A stretch of DNA of 64,000 nt from Saccharopolyspora thermophila. GTDB lineage: Bacteria > Actinomycetota > Actinomycetes > Mycobacteriales > Pseudonocardiaceae. A program made the translations under genes and the position numbers. The notes beneath the pieces are model-generated. The model saw nothing but the letters and a program-made list of their open reading frames with translations. It was not told where the DNA came from and did not search any database. The stretch lies in the NCBI RefSeq assembly GCF_014646075.1, contig NZ_BMMT01000001.1, forward strand, positions 459,930-523,929, written 5' to 3'. Shown here piece after piece: positions 1 through 10,864 of the stretch (position 1 is its first letter; the number at the start of each line of letters is the position of its first letter).

Positions 1-147
1 CGCGTCCGAGATGGCTTCCAGGACCAGGACGGCGACGTAGGGCTCCAGCTCGACCGGCTCGGTGGCGGGCCGGAACTCGCGCGGGTCGATGGTGCCCGGG
101 CCGATGGTGATCGAACCGATCGCGTCGAGGTCGTCGTTGCCGCTCAT
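1..147 (-). CDS. N-terminal part of an unidentified protein (runs off the window)
   Basis: An open frame starts at the ATG at 147 and runs leftward past the edge, giving 49 visible residues that begin MSGNDDLDAIGSITIGPGTI. The visible part is acidic, has no signal peptide and no motif I recognise. It lies 12 bp downstream of the ligB stop on the same strand, so it may be cotranscribed with ligB. High third-position GC supports coding. The function cannot be assigned from this fragment. Confidence 0.6.
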   Translation of the reverse strand, partial: MSGNDDLDAIGSITIGPGTIDPREFRPATEPVELEPYVAVLVLEAISDA

Positions 148-159
148 ATCCCCAGGATC

Positions 160-1674
160 TCACCCGCCCGGCAGCATGCCGCGCACCGCCTCGATGCTGT
201 CGGCGGAGGCGGCGTCCTTGTCCGGCCGGTAGCGCCGCACACGGGCGAAGCGCAGCGCGACACCCCCGGGGTAGCGGGTGCTGGCCTGCACCCCGCCCAG
301 TTCGACCTCCACGACCAGCTCCGGCGCCAGGTACACCGTCCAGTCGTCGCGGTGCGTCTCCAGTCGCGGGAACTCCGCGGTCTGCCAGGCCAGCAGCTCG
401 TCGGTCAGGCCCTTGAACGTCTTACCGACCATGATCGGCGGTCCGCCGTCCGGGTCCCGGGCGCCCAGGTGCAGGTTGGACAGAAAGCCGCGGCGCCGAC
501 CGTGGCCCCACTCCGCGGCGAGCACCACCAGATCCAGGGTGTGCTCGGGTTTGACCTTGCGCCACGCGCGACCGCGCCGCCCGGCCGCGTACGCCGAGTC
601 GAGATCCTTGACCATGACGCCCTCGTGTCCGGCCGACAGGGCCTCGTCGAACAGCTCCGCAGCGCGTTCCGCGCCGGGGGAGAGCACCGCCGGGATCCGG
701 TGCCGGGAGGCGACCCGCTCCAGCGCGTCGAGGCGTTCCCGCAGCGGCAGGTCCAGCAGGTCACGGCCGTCCAGGTGCAGGCAGTCGAAGAAGTACGGGT
801 GCAGCAGCAACTCGCGCGGGTTCTGGGCGCCGAAACGGCCCATCGTCTCCTGGAACGGCCGGGGCCGACCGGAGTCGTCCAGGGCCAGCGTCTCGCCGTC
901 CAGCACCACGGACCGGCAGTCCAGGCCGCGCACCAGCCCGACGAGTTCGGGCACGTGGCGGGTGATCTCGCGCAGCGTGCGGGTGTAGACGTGGACCTCG
1001 TCGACGTCGCGGTGCACCTGGATGCGGGCACCGTCCAGTTTGTACTCGACGCTGACCGCGCCGAGCTCGGCCAGCGCGGAGTCCAGGTCCTCGGCGGGCG
1101 AGGCCAACATCGGCCGCACCGGCCGGCCCACCTCCAGGCGGAACTCGGCCAGCGCCGCCGCACCACCGCGCAGCGCCGCCTCGGCGGTCGCGGGCAGCCG
1201 CCCGGACAGCATGAACGCGCGCCGCACGGGCTCGGCGGCGACCCCGGCCGCGGCCGCGATGGCCTCCACCATCACGCCTTCCAACGCGCCCTGCCGCAGT
1301 TCGCCACAGAACAGGCGCACCAGGAACTCCTGCTCGGCCGCGGTCGCCGCGCCCAGCAGCCCGGCCAGCGCCTCGGCCCGGCGCTGCCCCGATCCGGCGC
1401 CCCTGATCCGCCGGACCTCGGCGATCGCCGCGGCCACCTGGCCGATCGTCAGCGACGGCTCCGGCGCCGGGTCGACGGCCAGCGCGGCGAGCGTCGACCA
1501 GCCCACCCCGGCCCGCCCGCCGGGCAGCTCCCCGGCCAGCAGCGCGGTCGCCGGGGCCACCTCGTCGGGATCCAGCCGGCCCAGCAGCTCGGCGATGGCC
1601 GTCGTCTTCGCCCTGCGCGAGCGGGTGGCCGCCACCGCGCCGGAGGTGGCGACCACGGCTGCGAGCAGCACCAT
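160..1674 (-). CDS. ligB: ATP-dependent DNA ligase (LigB type)
   Basis: This 504-residue protein is a nick-sealing ligase that forms an enzyme-AMP intermediate. An alpha-helical DNA-binding domain occupies roughly residues 1-175. The nucleotidyltransferase core follows, with motif I at YKLDGARI and the adenylated lysine at K212. An OB-fold with a KTFKG-type segment lies near the C-terminus. Length and architecture match actinobacterial LigB, an accessory ligase beside the essential NAD-dependent LigA. The start is the ATG at 1674; the adjacent GTG at 1671 is an equally plausible start. It is transcribed in the same direction as fumC, with a 63-bp gap. Confidence 0.93.
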   Translation of the reverse strand: MVLLAAVVATSGAVAATRSRRAKTTAIAELLGRLDPDEVAPATALLAGELPGGRAGVGWSTLAALAVDPAPEPSLTIGQVAAAIAEVRRIRGAGSGQRRAEALAGLLGAATAAEQEFLVRLFCGELRQGALEGVMVEAIAAAAGVAAEPVRRAFMLSGRLPATAEAALRGGAAALAEFRLEVGRPVRPMLASPAEDLDSALAELGAVSVEYKLDGARIQVHRDVDEVHVYTRTLREITRHVPELVGLVRGLDCRSVVLDGETLALDDSGRPRPFQETMGRFGAQNPRELLLHPYFFDCLHLDGRDLLDLPLRERLDALERVASRHRIPAVLSPGAERAAELFDEALSAGHEGVMVKDLDSAYAAGRRGRAWRKVKPEHTLDLVVLAAEWGHGRRRGFLSNLHLGARDPDGGPPIMVGKTFKGLTDELLAWQTAEFPRLETHRDDWTVYLAPELVVEVELGGVQASTRYPGGVALRFARVRRYRPDKDAASADSIEAVRGMLPGG

Positions 1675-1737
1675 GCGTTCATGGTGCGTGCGGACACCGA
1701 CAACCCGCCCGCCGGAACCCGCGGGTGCCCCGCCAGG

Positions 1738-3132
<1,395 letters not shown>

Positions 3133-3264
3133 GACAAAAGTGTCCCGCCGCGGGGTGCCCCGGGTCAGCGTGTGCCATCCCACTCGGCGGGCGATCTGTG
3201 GCCGGGAGCACCCGCAACGTCCGAACTGGACCGGTGCAGGTGCGCGATCTCGCACCCGAACAGC

Positions 3265-3299
3265 GCTGCGGGCCCGGAACGCTGTTCCGGGCCCGCAGC
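3265..3299 (-). terminator. Strong hairpin downstream of the first protease gene
   Basis: A perfect 16-bp inverted repeat (GCTGCGGGCCCGGAAC and its complement) with a 3-nt loop lies just past the stop of the protease gene at 3308 and before fumC. There is no clear T-run, so it may act as a factor-dependent or structural terminator. Confidence 0.6.
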
Positions 3300-3307
3300 T
3301 TGCTGTA

Positions 3308-4084
3308 TCAGCCGATGGTACTCGTGATCCAGTCCTTGTAGGCGGTGGCGTCCGTGTAGATGGACGGGGCCGTGCCGCAGACCGGGATCAGGCTGCCCAG
3401 GCGGCTGGTGACGCCGGTCAGCTTCCAGTTGCCGGGCTCACCCTCCAGCTGCGGACCGCCGGAGTCGCCGAAGCAGGCGTTGGCGAATGGCTCGGTGCTG
3501 CCGGTGCAGATCTCGGTGGCGCCGTCGATGGCGCTCAGCGAGCACTGCGAGTCGGCGACCACCTGCGTATCCAGCTCCTGCAGCTGCTCGGGCGGCTGGC
3601 CGCAGCCGCGGACCGGACAGGTGAGTCCCCAGCCGATGATGCGCGAGGGAGTACCGACCTCGCCGGAGGCGTCGGCGATCTCCACCGGCTGCTGTGGCAC
3701 CGCGCGGTCCAGCTTCAGCAACGCGATGTCGCCGTTGGGGTTCTGGGTCGCGAAGTCCGGGTGCACCACGATCTCGGCGACCCCGGCCTCGGTGCCACCG
3801 GTGGTGTGGTCCGGGCTGCCGATGCGCAGGTTCAGGTCGCCCGGCGCCGCGTCCTGCACGCAGTGCGCGGCGGTGAGCACCCACTGCTCGTCGATCAGCG
3901 AAGCACCGCAGCTGTGGTTGCCCGAGCGTTGCAGCGACGCCATCCAGTCGTACTGCTCGGTGGCGTCGTGGCCGCCGACGATCAGCACGCCCGGGTCGTC
4001 CGCGGCACCGGCTGTCGCGGGCAGAACTCCCATGCCCAGCACCGCCGCCGCGACGGCACTGAGCAGCATGGACGTCTTCTTCAC
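3308..4084 (-). CDS. Secreted trypsin-like serine protease (S1 family), copy 1
   Basis: This 258-residue protein has a Sec signal peptide (MKKT, hydrophobic stretch, cleavage near ATAGA-AD). A short propeptide ends at the activation site before IVGG (residues 35-38). The S1 triad is visible as H74 in TAAHC, D119 in NGDIALLKL and S208 in GDSGGP. It is probably secreted as a zymogen, like Streptomyces trypsin. It is closely similar to the protease at 5348-6085, and both share the HDATE, VGSxDHT, RIIGWG and PSIYTD blocks. The two lie on the same strand either side of a reductase gene. The substrate is unknown. Confidence 0.92.
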   Translation of the reverse strand: MKKTSMLLSAVAAAVLGMGVLPATAGAADDPGVLIVGGHDATEQYDWMASLQRSGNHSCGASLIDEQWVLTAAHCVQDAAPGDLNLRIGSPDHTTGGTEAGVAEIVVHPDFATQNPNGDIALLKLDRAVPQQPVEIADASGEVGTPSRIIGWGLTCPVRGCGQPPEQLQELDTQVVADSQCSLSAIDGATEICTGSTEPFANACFGDSGGPQLEGEPGNWKLTGVTSRLGSLIPVCGTAPSIYTDATAYKDWITSTIG

Positions 4085-4270
4085 GTGTCTCCTCCCCGCG
4101 GAAGATCACCCTTTTTGGTGAACGTAAGCGGGGCGGAGTCGGCCAGGTACCGCCGATTGCCGAGGCAGGCTCGGCGGAGTGGTGCAGCGCGGCGTTCGCG
4201 GCGCGGACATCGCGGACGGATCGGGCTAGCCTGGGACTGTCCACGCGGTCGAAGGACGAGGGTGGTGGGC

Positions 4271-5251
4271 ATGGTCGCGGTGTCGCACGAGGTCGATCTG
4301 CTGATCGTGGGGGCGGGCCCGACCGGTTTGTTCGCCGCCTACTACGCCGGATTCCGCGGCATGTCGGTCGCGGTGGTCGACGCGCTGCCCGAGCCGGGCG
4401 GCCAGGTGACCGCGATGTACCCGGAGAAGCTGATCTTCGACGTGGCGGGTTTCCCGGAGGTGCGTGGCCGGGATCTGGTTGCCGGGCTGGTGGAGCAGGC
4501 CGGGCAGTACGACCCGGTCTACCTGCTGGGTCGCCCGGCCACCGATTTGTCCGAGGTGGACGATGGACTACTGGTGGAGGTCGGTTCCGAGGCGGTGCGC
4601 GCCCGCGCGGTGCTGGTGACCGCCGGGATCGGTGAGTTCACCCCGCGCCCGCTGCCCGCCGGCGGCGACTGGGTGGGGCGCGGTGTGGTGCACTTCATCC
4701 CCGAGCTGTCCGTGCACAGTGGACGCGACGTGGTGGTGGTCGGTGGCGGCGACTCGGCGTTCGACTGGGCGCTGGCGTTGCACCCGGTCGCGCGCAGCGT
4801 GGCGCTGGTGCACCGGCGTACGCGGTTCCGCGCGCACCCCGGGCTGGTGCGCAAGGTGGAGGACCTGGGCGTCCCGCTCATCACCCCGGCCGAGGTCGTC
4901 GAAATCCGCGGTGACGCCGCCGGGGTGCACGAGGTGGAGATCGACGTCGGTGGGCAGGAGCGGCGGGTGCTGCCCGCGCAGACCGTGGTCGCGGCGCTCG
5001 GGTTCACCGCCGACCTCGGCCCCATCGAGCGGTGGAGCCTGGCGCTGGAGAAGCGCTCGATCCTGGTGGACAGCACGATGCGCACCTCGCGGCCGCGGAT
5101 CTATGCCGCGGGCGACGTCGCGGCCTACCCGGGCAAGGTCAAGCTGATCGCGACCGGGTTCGGCGAGGCGGCGACGGCGGTGAACAACATCGCGGTGGAG
5201 CTCAACCCCGACGCCCACCTCTTCCCCGGCCACTCCTCGGACAAGGGCTGA
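4271..5251 (+). CDS. FAD/NAD(P)-dependent oxidoreductase, ferredoxin-NADP reductase type
   Basis: This 326-residue flavoprotein of the thioredoxin-reductase fold has an FAD-binding GAGPTG at residues 14-19, a GGQ block near 43-45, a second nucleotide-binding VVGGGDSAFD segment near residue 160 and the C-terminal GD FAD motif (AAGDVAAYPGKVKLI). There is no CxxC redox pair between the domains. It therefore fits the type-2 ferredoxin/flavodoxin-NADP+ reductases rather than thioredoxin reductase. The ATG at 4271 is preceded by AAGGACGAGG about 9 nt away. In-frame GTG codons at 4262 and 4265 are alternatives. It is divergent from one protease gene and convergent with the other. Confidence 0.88.
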   Translation: MVAVSHEVDLLIVGAGPTGLFAAYYAGFRGMSVAVVDALPEPGGQVTAMYPEKLIFDVAGFPEVRGRDLVAGLVEQAGQYDPVYLLGRPATDLSEVDDGLLVEVGSEAVRARAVLVTAGIGEFTPRPLPAGGDWVGRGVVHFIPELSVHSGRDVVVVGGGDSAFDWALALHPVARSVALVHRRTRFRAHPGLVRKVEDLGVPLITPAEVVEIRGDAAGVHEVEIDVGGQERRVLPAQTVVAALGFTADLGPIERWSLALEKRSILVDSTMRTSRPRIYAAGDVAAYPGKVKLIATGFGEAATAVNNIAVELNPDAHLFPGHSSDKG

Positions 5252-5273
5252 GCCGTCGTCCCGCGAAACGTGA

Positions 5274-5328
5274 CGCCACCCGGGTGGCACGCGCCCTCCG
5301 CGAGGAAACGCGCGACGCCCGGGTGGCG
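5274..5328. terminator. Inverted repeat between convergent genes
   Basis: CGCCACCCGGG (5274-5284) and CCCGGGTGGCG (5318-5328) form an 11-bp inverted repeat around a 33-nt loop. The repeat sits between the convergent reductase and second protease genes, so a bidirectional transcription stop is likely. Confidence 0.5.
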
Positions 5329-5347
5329 GTGTGTTCGGGGACTCCGC

Positions 5348-6085
5348 TCAGCTGCCAGTGTTCTCGTTGATCCAGTCCGCGTAGGCGGCCACGTCGGTGT
5401 AGATCGACGGGCCGGTGGCGCAGGTGGCGTCATTGTTGCCGGAGCGGCTGGTGGCGCCGATCAGCTCCCAGTTGCCCGGAGTGCCCTTGATCTGCGGGCC
5501 GCCCGAGTCGCCGTAGCAGGCCCCGGAGTCGCCGTTCGGGTTGTCCGTGCAGATCTCGCCCTGGCCGTCGATGCCGCTGCACTCACCGTCGTCGACGATC
5601 TGGGTGTCCAGCTCCTGCAGGATCTGCGGCGCGGGACCGCAACCCGGCTCGGCGCAGGTCTGGCCCCAGCCGATGATGCGCGTCTCGGTGCCCGCCGGAC
5701 CGGAGTCCGCGGCGATCGTGATCGGGGTGGCCTGCAGCTGCTTGTCGAGCTGCAGCACCGCGAGGTCCGCGGACGGGTGGGTCTGGATGTTGGTGACGTT
5801 GGCTTCCTCACCACCGCTGGTGTGGTCATTGCTGCCGACCCGCACGGTGAACTGGCCGCCACCCTGCACGCAGTGCGCGGCGGTGACCACCCAGTCGGGC
5901 TTGATGAGCGAGCCGCCGCAGAGGTGCTGGCCATGCTGCTGCAGCGACACCATGAACGAGTACTCCTCGGTGGCGTCGTGGCCGCCGACGATGTAGGGGT
6001 TGACAGCATCGGCCGCCGCGCTCGCGGGCAGGCCGAGTGCGCCGATCGCGGCGATGGCTCCGATCACAACCGAACGCTTCCGCAT
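5348..6085 (-). CDS. Secreted trypsin-like serine protease (S1 family), copy 2
   Basis: This 245-residue protein has a signal peptide (MRKRSVVIGAIAAIGALGLPASA) and a mature N-terminus at IVGG (residues 32-35). The catalytic triad is H71 in TAAHC, D107 in SADLAVLQL and S194 in GDSGGP. The ATG at 6085 is supported by GGGAGGA 9 nt upstream. Longer in-frame extensions lack signal-peptide logic. It is a paralogue of the protease at 3308-4084. Both keep the cysteine-rich insert containing GxTC and GCG before the LQELDTQ block. Confidence 0.92.
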   Translation of the reverse strand: MRKRSVVIGAIAAIGALGLPASAAADAVNPYIVGGHDATEEYSFMVSLQQHGQHLCGGSLIKPDWVVTAAHCVQGGGQFTVRVGSNDHTSGGEEANVTNIQTHPSADLAVLQLDKQLQATPITIAADSGPAGTETRIIGWGQTCAEPGCGPAPQILQELDTQIVDDGECSGIDGQGEICTDNPNGDSGACYGDSGGPQIKGTPGNWELIGATSRSGNNDATCATGPSIYTDVAAYADWINENTGS

Positions 6086-6192
6086 TCCGTCGAATCCTCC
6101 CATGGATCCCGGCACCACTGGCCGGATGGGCACCGACGGTAAGTAGGGGCATCCCTTCGAGGGACCCACCAAGGGATGGGGTTGGATAGTCC

Positions 6193-6230
6193 AAAAAGCG
6201 GTGACCCGCCGCGAAACAGCAGGTCACCGC
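6193..6230 (-). terminator. Rho-independent terminator after glpX
   Basis: Read on the minus strand, a perfect 9-bp stem (GCGGTGACC pairing with GGTCACCGC, 15-nt loop) is followed directly by TTTTT. It lies about 195 nt past the glpX stop. Nothing else coding is evident between 6231 and 6424. Confidence 0.75.
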
Positions 6231-6424
6231 CGCGAATTCGGCGCGCGCCCGGGAACCCACGAGTTTTTGCCAGTTTCCCGGACGAAACCGGTTTCAGGGC
6301 TTGTCTTTGGCCGCTGCGGCACCCGCAGGGGGCTCAGACGTCGCCCGGCGAGAACAGCCCGGACATGTGGCCGGGGGCCCCGGAGCCAGGCGGCGTCTGA
6401 CGTGTCCGAACAGGTGCGAAGGAC

Positions 6425-7465
6425 TCAGGGCAGCAGGCCGTGCCGCGGGGTTTCCTCCTCGCCGAAGTCCACATCGGAGTACTCGCGCAGCTTCGACAGC
6501 TTGTGCAGGCCCTCGATCACCCGCACCGTGCCGGACTTCGAGCGCATCACGATGGACTGCGTGGTGCACCGGTTCGCGCGGTAGTGCACGCCCTTGAGCA
6601 GCGCGCCGTCGGTGATCCCGGTGGCGCAGAAGAACATGTTGTCGCCGCGCACCAGGTCCGAGGTGGTCAGCACCTGGTTCACGTCGTGGCCCGCGTCGCG
6701 CAGCTTCGCCCGCTCGGCGTCGTCGCGCGGCCACAGCCGGGTCTGGATCTCACCGTCGAGGCACTTGAGCGCGCACGCGGCGATGATGCCCTCCGGGGTG
6801 CCGCCGATGCCCAGCAACATGTCCACGCCGCTGTCCGGCCGCGCCGCCGCGATCGCGCCCGCGACGTCGCCGTCGGAGATGAACTGGATGCGAGCACCGG
6901 CCTCGCGGACCTCCTTGACGATCTGCTCGTGCCGCGGCCGGTCCAGGATGCACACCGTGACGTCCGAGACGTCGATGTGCTTGGCCTTGGCCACCCGGCG
7001 CACGTTCTCCGCGATCGGCGCGGTGATGTCCACGACCCCGGCGGCCTCCGGGCCCACGGCCAGTTTCTCCATGTAGAACACCGCGGAGGGGTCGAACATG
7101 GTGCCGCGCTCGGACACCGCCAGCACCGCCAGCGCGTTCGGCATGCCCTTGCTCAGCAGCGTGGTCCCGTCGATCGGGTCCACCGCCACGTCACACTCCG
7201 GGCCCTCGCCGTTGCCCACCTGCTCGCCGTTGTAGAGCATCGGCGCCTCGTCCTTCTCGCCCTCGCCGATGACGACGACGCCCCGCATCGACACCGTGCC
7301 GATGAGTTTGCGCATGGCGTCCACCGCGGCGCCGTCCCCGGCGTTCTTGTCACCGCGACCGACCCAGCGGCCCGCCGCCATCGCGGCGGCCTCGGTGACG
7401 CGGACCAGTTCCATCGCGAGGTTGCGGTCCGGTGCCTCACGGCGTCGGTCAGTGCTGGTGCTCAT
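6425..7465 (-). CDS. glpX: Class II fructose-1,6-bisphosphatase
   Basis: This 346-residue gluconeogenic enzyme hydrolyses fructose 1,6-bisphosphate to fructose 6-phosphate. GlpX-family metal and phosphate motifs are present: [11 protein letters not shown] at residues 67-77 and DPIDGTT at 96-102, plus [11 protein letters not shown] further on. Actinobacteria typically rely on this class as their main FBPase. It is divergent from a DUF4245 gene, the same arrangement as in mycobacteria. Confidence 0.96.
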   Translation of the reverse strand: MSTSTDRRREAPDRNLAMELVRVTEAAAMAAGRWVGRGDKNAGDGAAVDAMRKLIGTVSMRGVVVIGEGEKDEAPMLYNGEQVGNGEGPECDVAVDPIDGTTLLSKGMPNALAVLAVSERGTMFDPSAVFYMEKLAVGPEAAGVVDITAPIAENVRRVAKAKHIDVSDVTVCILDRPRHEQIVKEVREAGARIQFISDGDVAGAIAAARPDSGVDMLLGIGGTPEGIIAACALKCLDGEIQTRLWPRDDAERAKLRDAGHDVNQVLTTSDLVRGDNMFFCATGITDGALLKGVHYRANRCTTQSIVMRSKSGTVRVIEGLHKLSKLREYSDVDFGEEETPRHGLLP

Positions 7466-7646
7466 CGCGCCTCCCGGTGGTGAGCATTCTTCGGATTTCG
7501 ACTGCCCGAGTCAGCCGGGGCGCCACCCCGCGCTCAGGCTCGTTACGTCCGATCTTCGCAGATAGGCGGGGTGATCGGAGCTCTCGCGTGGGGCAGCCCA
7601 CTCCTGGTCTCACCGCCCGGCGGACCGCGGCGCGGCCGGTGAGAGC

Positions 7647-8240
7647 ATGAGCGGCGTGGCTGAACCCCGCAACCAGCAACCGGCTCCGTCCCGCCCGCCC
7701 CGGACCCCGTCGGCGATGCTGTTCGCCATCCTGCCGCTGGTCCTGGTCGCCTTCGGGGTCGCCGGCCTGGTGGGGCAGTGCTCGTTCAACCCCGGTGGCC
7801 CGTCCACCGAGGGAGGCTCGGTGCCGACCGTCGACGTGCCGGGCGAGCTGCGGCGGGCGGCCGACCGGGTGGACTTCCCGGTGCTGGAACCCGCACTGCC
7901 CGCGGCGTGGCGGGCCAACTCGGCCAACGTGACCACGCTCGCGTCCAAGGCGCGGGTGGTGCGGGTCGGCTGGCTGACCGGGAACGCCCGGTATCTGCGG
8001 CTTGCGCAGTCGACCGCGAGCGAGGAGGAGCTGGTGGCGGCCGAGACGCGGCAGGCGCCGCACGCCGAGGGCACCGTCGAGGCGGCCGGGCGTCAGTGGG
8101 TCGTCTACCAGAGCGTGCGTGACGAGGCCGCCTGGGTGTCGGAGCGGGACGGTATCCGGCTGCTGATCACCGGCAACGCCGACGAGACCGAGTTCCGCAC
8201 CCTCGCCGAAGCCACCACCATTGCCCCCACAACCCCGTAA
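7647..8240 (+). CDS. DUF4245 domain membrane-anchored protein
   Basis: This 197-residue protein has one N-terminal transmembrane segment (about residues 24-43, AMLFAILPLVLVAFGVAGLV) followed by an extracytoplasmic DUF4245 domain. The family is restricted to actinobacteria and characteristically lies beside glpX, which supports the call. No enzymatic motif is visible and the function is unknown. The ATG at 7647 follows a GTGAGAG element; a GTG four codons later is possible. It converges on xseB. Confidence 0.85.
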   Translation: MSGVAEPRNQQPAPSRPPRTPSAMLFAILPLVLVAFGVAGLVGQCSFNPGGPSTEGGSVPTVDVPGELRRAADRVDFPVLEPALPAAWRANSANVTTLASKARVVRVGWLTGNARYLRLAQSTASEEELVAAETRQAPHAEGTVEAAGRQWVVYQSVRDEAAWVSERDGIRLLITGNADETEFRTLAEATTIAPTTP

Positions 8241-8296
8241 CCCAACCGGTGTCCGGGGGAGGGGGCGCGTTCGGGTGAGTTTGGGGGATGGCTGGG

Positions 8297-8551
8297 TCAG
8301 TCGTGTTCTACGGAGGCCAGGGCGCGTTCGACGCGTTCGCGGGCACCTGCCAGGTGGCGTTCGCAGACCGCCGCGAGGGCTTCCCCGCGTTCCCACAGCG
8401 CCAGCGAGTCCTCCAGCGACAGACCCCCTGCCTCCAACTGCTTGACCACCTCGGCCAGCTGGTCACGGGCCTGCTCGTAGCCCAGCTCGGCGACCTCCGG
8501 GTGCTCGGCCACCGGGTCGAAGTGCTCGTCCTGCTGCTCGTTCGCGGTCAC
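8297..8551 (-). CDS. xseB: Exodeoxyribonuclease VII small subunit
   Basis: This 84-residue protein has the XseB helical core [20 protein letters not shown] and the [11 protein letters not shown] block. It pairs with XseA to form the ssDNA-specific exonuclease VII. Its start overlaps the stop of the upstream 146-residue ORF by 4 nt, so xseA, that ORF and xseB are probably translationally coupled. Confidence 0.93.
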   Translation of the reverse strand: MTANEQQDEHFDPVAEHPEVAELGYEQARDQLAEVVKQLEAGGLSLEDSLALWERGEALAAVCERHLAGARERVERALASVEHD

Positions 8552-8988
8552 GGGGTCGGACTCTTCTCCACGTCGCTCTGCACGGACACCACTGCGGTGG
8601 CGATCGCCTGGTCGTAGCCGACGAACGCCTCCGCGAACTCGGCACCGTCGCCCTCGCGCACCGCGTCGTTGATGCGCAACTGCGCCTCCGCGACCCTACG
8701 CCGGTGCGTCGACACGGCCCACCACCCGGCCCCCACGTACCCCGAGGTGGCCTCCACCAGCGCGCGCAGCCGGGACGGCAGGTCCCGGCGCTCGGCGGAC
8801 TGGCAGCCGCCCAGCAGCGCTGCCCAGCACCCGACGGCGGTGGCGTCGGCCGCTTCGGCGCAGCGCTGAACCTCCCCGGCCTGGTCCCGGCGGGGAGCCG
8901 GGCCGGTGGCCGCGGAGCGGGCCACGCCCACGGTGAGGGGGAGGAACGAGGGTTCCTGCTTCGGGTGCACTGTCTCCGTCCTGTTCAA
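8548..8988 (-). CDS. Unknown 146-residue protein inserted in the xse operon
   Basis: The frame overlaps the xseA stop by 4 nt (TTGA) and the xseB start by 4 nt, which strongly suggests a real, translationally coupled gene. The start is TTG at 8988, with a GTG at 8970 as an alternative. The product looks soluble and mainly alpha-helical, with an Ala-rich core and a central CWAALLGGC segment. I recognise no catalytic motif. In most bacteria xseA and xseB are adjacent or unlinked, so the intervening gene is unusual. Confidence 0.7.
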   Translation of the reverse strand: MNRTETVHPKQEPSFLPLTVGVARSAATGPAPRRDQAGEVQRCAEAADATAVGCWAALLGGCQSAERRDLPSRLRALVEATSGYVGAGWWAVSTHRRRVAEAQLRINDAVREGDGAEFAEAFVGYDQAIATAVVSVQSDVEKSPTP

Positions 8989-10217
8989 CCAGCTCGGTCC
9001 GGTACGACTGCGTGGACCGCACCGTCAACGACCCGAACCCGCAGGTGGGTCCCCGGTGGGGCGTCGTCGACAGACCGGAGCACCCCGTCCACGCCGTCCT
9101 CGACGCGCTGCACGATTGCGTATCCACGAGCCAGAGTGGCCGCCGGACCCAAGGTCGTCAAGCGAGATCGCGTCGCGGTCAGCGCCTGCCGCTCGGTATT
9201 GAGCGCGGTGGTCATGGCGCGGCGGGCGCGGTCGCGCAGCTGCCCCACCTGCTCGGCGCGACGCTCCAAGGGCCCGAACGGGTCGGCCAGCACCGGGCGG
9301 CTGCGCAGTGCGTCGAGCAGCCGCCGCTCCCGGTCGACCCAGCCGTGCAGGGCGCGGCGCGCGCGGTCGCGGAGCTGGCGGATGCGCTGCGCCTCCTCGG
9401 CGACGTCCGGCACCACGCGCTTGCCCGCCCCGGTCGGCGTGGAGCAGCGCACGTCCGCCACGTGGTCCACCAGCGGTGAGTCGGGTTCGTGGCCGATCGC
9501 GCTGACCACCGGTGTCCGGCAGGCGGCGACGGCCCGGCACAGCGCCTCGTCGGAGAAGGGCAGCAGGTCCTCGACGCTGCCGCCGCCGCGCGCCAGGACG
9601 ATCACGTCGACCTCGGCCATCTCGTCCAGCTCCTGCAGCGCCGCCAGGATCTGCGGCACCGCGGTCGAGCCCTGCACCGCGACGTTGCGGATCTCGAACT
9701 GCACCGCGGGCCAGCGCAGCCGCGCGTTGGTCAGCACGTCGTGCTCGGCGGCGGAGGCGCGGCCGGTGATCAGGCCAACGCGGTTGGGCAGGAACGGCAG
9801 CGGGCGCTTGCGGGCCGGGTCGAACAGGCCCTCCGCCTTGAGCAGCTGGCGCAGCCGTTCGATGCGTGCGAGCAGCTCGCCGATGCCCACGGCGCGGATC
9901 TCGTCGATGCGCAGGCTCAGGGTGCCGCGGCCGACGAAGAACGTCGGCTTGCCGTGCACCACGACGCGGCTGCCGTCGGTCAGCGGCGGGTCCATCCGGC
10001 GCAGCATCGACGCGGCGCAGGTCAGCGTCAGCGACACGTCGGCGGAAGGGTCGCGCAGCGTCAGGAACGCCGTCGCGGCGCCGGGGCGCAGCGAGATCTG
10101 GGTGATCTGCCCCTCCACCCAGATCGACCCGAGGCGATTGATCCAGTCGGCGATCTTGCGCGCGACGGTGCGCACCGGCCACGGTTGTTCAGGACTGGTC
10201 GGGGAACTCAGCGGCAC
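8985..10217 (-). CDS. xseA: Exodeoxyribonuclease VII large subunit
   Basis: This 410-residue catalytic subunit of exonuclease VII has an N-terminal OB-fold ([24 protein letters not shown]). The catalytic domain follows, with the conserved [33 protein letters not shown] and [19 protein letters not shown] blocks. A coiled-coil C-terminal region ends at the ARGYAIV segment. It degrades single-stranded DNA to oligonucleotides in repair. It is the first gene of the xseA-orf-xseB unit. Confidence 0.95.
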   Translation of the reverse strand: MPLSSPTSPEQPWPVRTVARKIADWINRLGSIWVEGQITQISLRPGAATAFLTLRDPSADVSLTLTCAASMLRRMDPPLTDGSRVVVHGKPTFFVGRGTLSLRIDEIRAVGIGELLARIERLRQLLKAEGLFDPARKRPLPFLPNRVGLITGRASAAEHDVLTNARLRWPAVQFEIRNVAVQGSTAVPQILAALQELDEMAEVDVIVLARGGGSVEDLLPFSDEALCRAVAACRTPVVSAIGHEPDSPLVDHVADVRCSTPTGAGKRVVPDVAEEAQRIRQLRDRARRALHGWVDRERRLLDALRSRPVLADPFGPLERRAEQVGQLRDRARRAMTTALNTERQALTATRSRLTTLGPAATLARGYAIVQRVEDGVDGVLRSVDDAPPGTHLRVRVVDGAVHAVVPDRAG

Positions 10218-10284
10218 TCCTCGGGTGTCGTTCAGCGTTCAGTGAACCTTGCACTGGTGGGTGACGAGCGGGTCACCCGGCCGT

Positions 10285-10740
10285 TCACTGGTTGCGGAGG
10301 CGGTCCAGGCGGTTCTGGAGCATCCGCAGGAACTCGGGGCGACGGCCGTGCTCCTGCTCGTGGGCGAGCAGGCGGGCCAGTTCGTCCTCGGAGAACGAGC
10401 GGAGCCTGCCGCGCAGCTGCGGCAACGTCATGTTGTCGTACTCCGCGAGCACCGTCAGGTCCTCGTCCAGCACGCGGGGTTCTTCGTGCACATCCGGTTC
10501 GTCCTCGTCGAAGGTCGCCCAGGCAGGCTGCTCCTCGGGGGTCCGCAGCCCGGCGAGCGCCTCGTCACCCTTGATCGCCAACTCGGTGATCTGCTGCTGG
10601 ATCCGCATCGACGCCTGCAGGGCCTGGCTGGCCACCGTGACCGGCAGACCGAGCAGCGTGGTCGGGAGCTGGCGGGCCTGTTCGACGGCGGTGGCGGCGA
10701 GCCCGGCGGCGACCCGCACCGGCAGAGGGAACGATGACAT
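10285..10740 (-). CDS. Lipid droplet-associated protein
   Basis: This 151-residue protein has an amphipathic, Ala/Leu-rich N-terminal half (residues 1-60) and an acidic middle. The C-terminal block has the form [20 protein letters not shown]. This layout and its position between xseA and ispH match the actinobacterial lipid droplet protein family, for which binding to triacylglycerol inclusions is known. It is divergent from ispH. Confidence 0.8.
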   Translation of the reverse strand: MSSFPLPVRVAAGLAATAVEQARQLPTTLLGLPVTVASQALQASMRIQQQITELAIKGDEALAGLRTPEEQPAWATFDEDEPDVHEEPRVLDEDLTVLAEYDNMTLPQLRGRLRSFSEDELARLLAHEQEHGRRPEFLRMLQNRLDRLRNQ

Positions 10741-10864
10741 GGCTCAAGCCTGCCGCACTCGGCGTCCGGAAGCCATCGCCGGCGCGCGCGTCGCCCGGTG
10801 TGATGTGCGGTGCGCCCGGCCACTGCGGGCTGAGGCCGTCGGGGTGGGTCCGTACCCTGGGGGC

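Noticed and set aside
10259-10278. Seven-base-pair hairpin between the lipid droplet gene and xseA
   Set aside because: The stem is short and has no T-run. Evidence is too weak to call a terminator.
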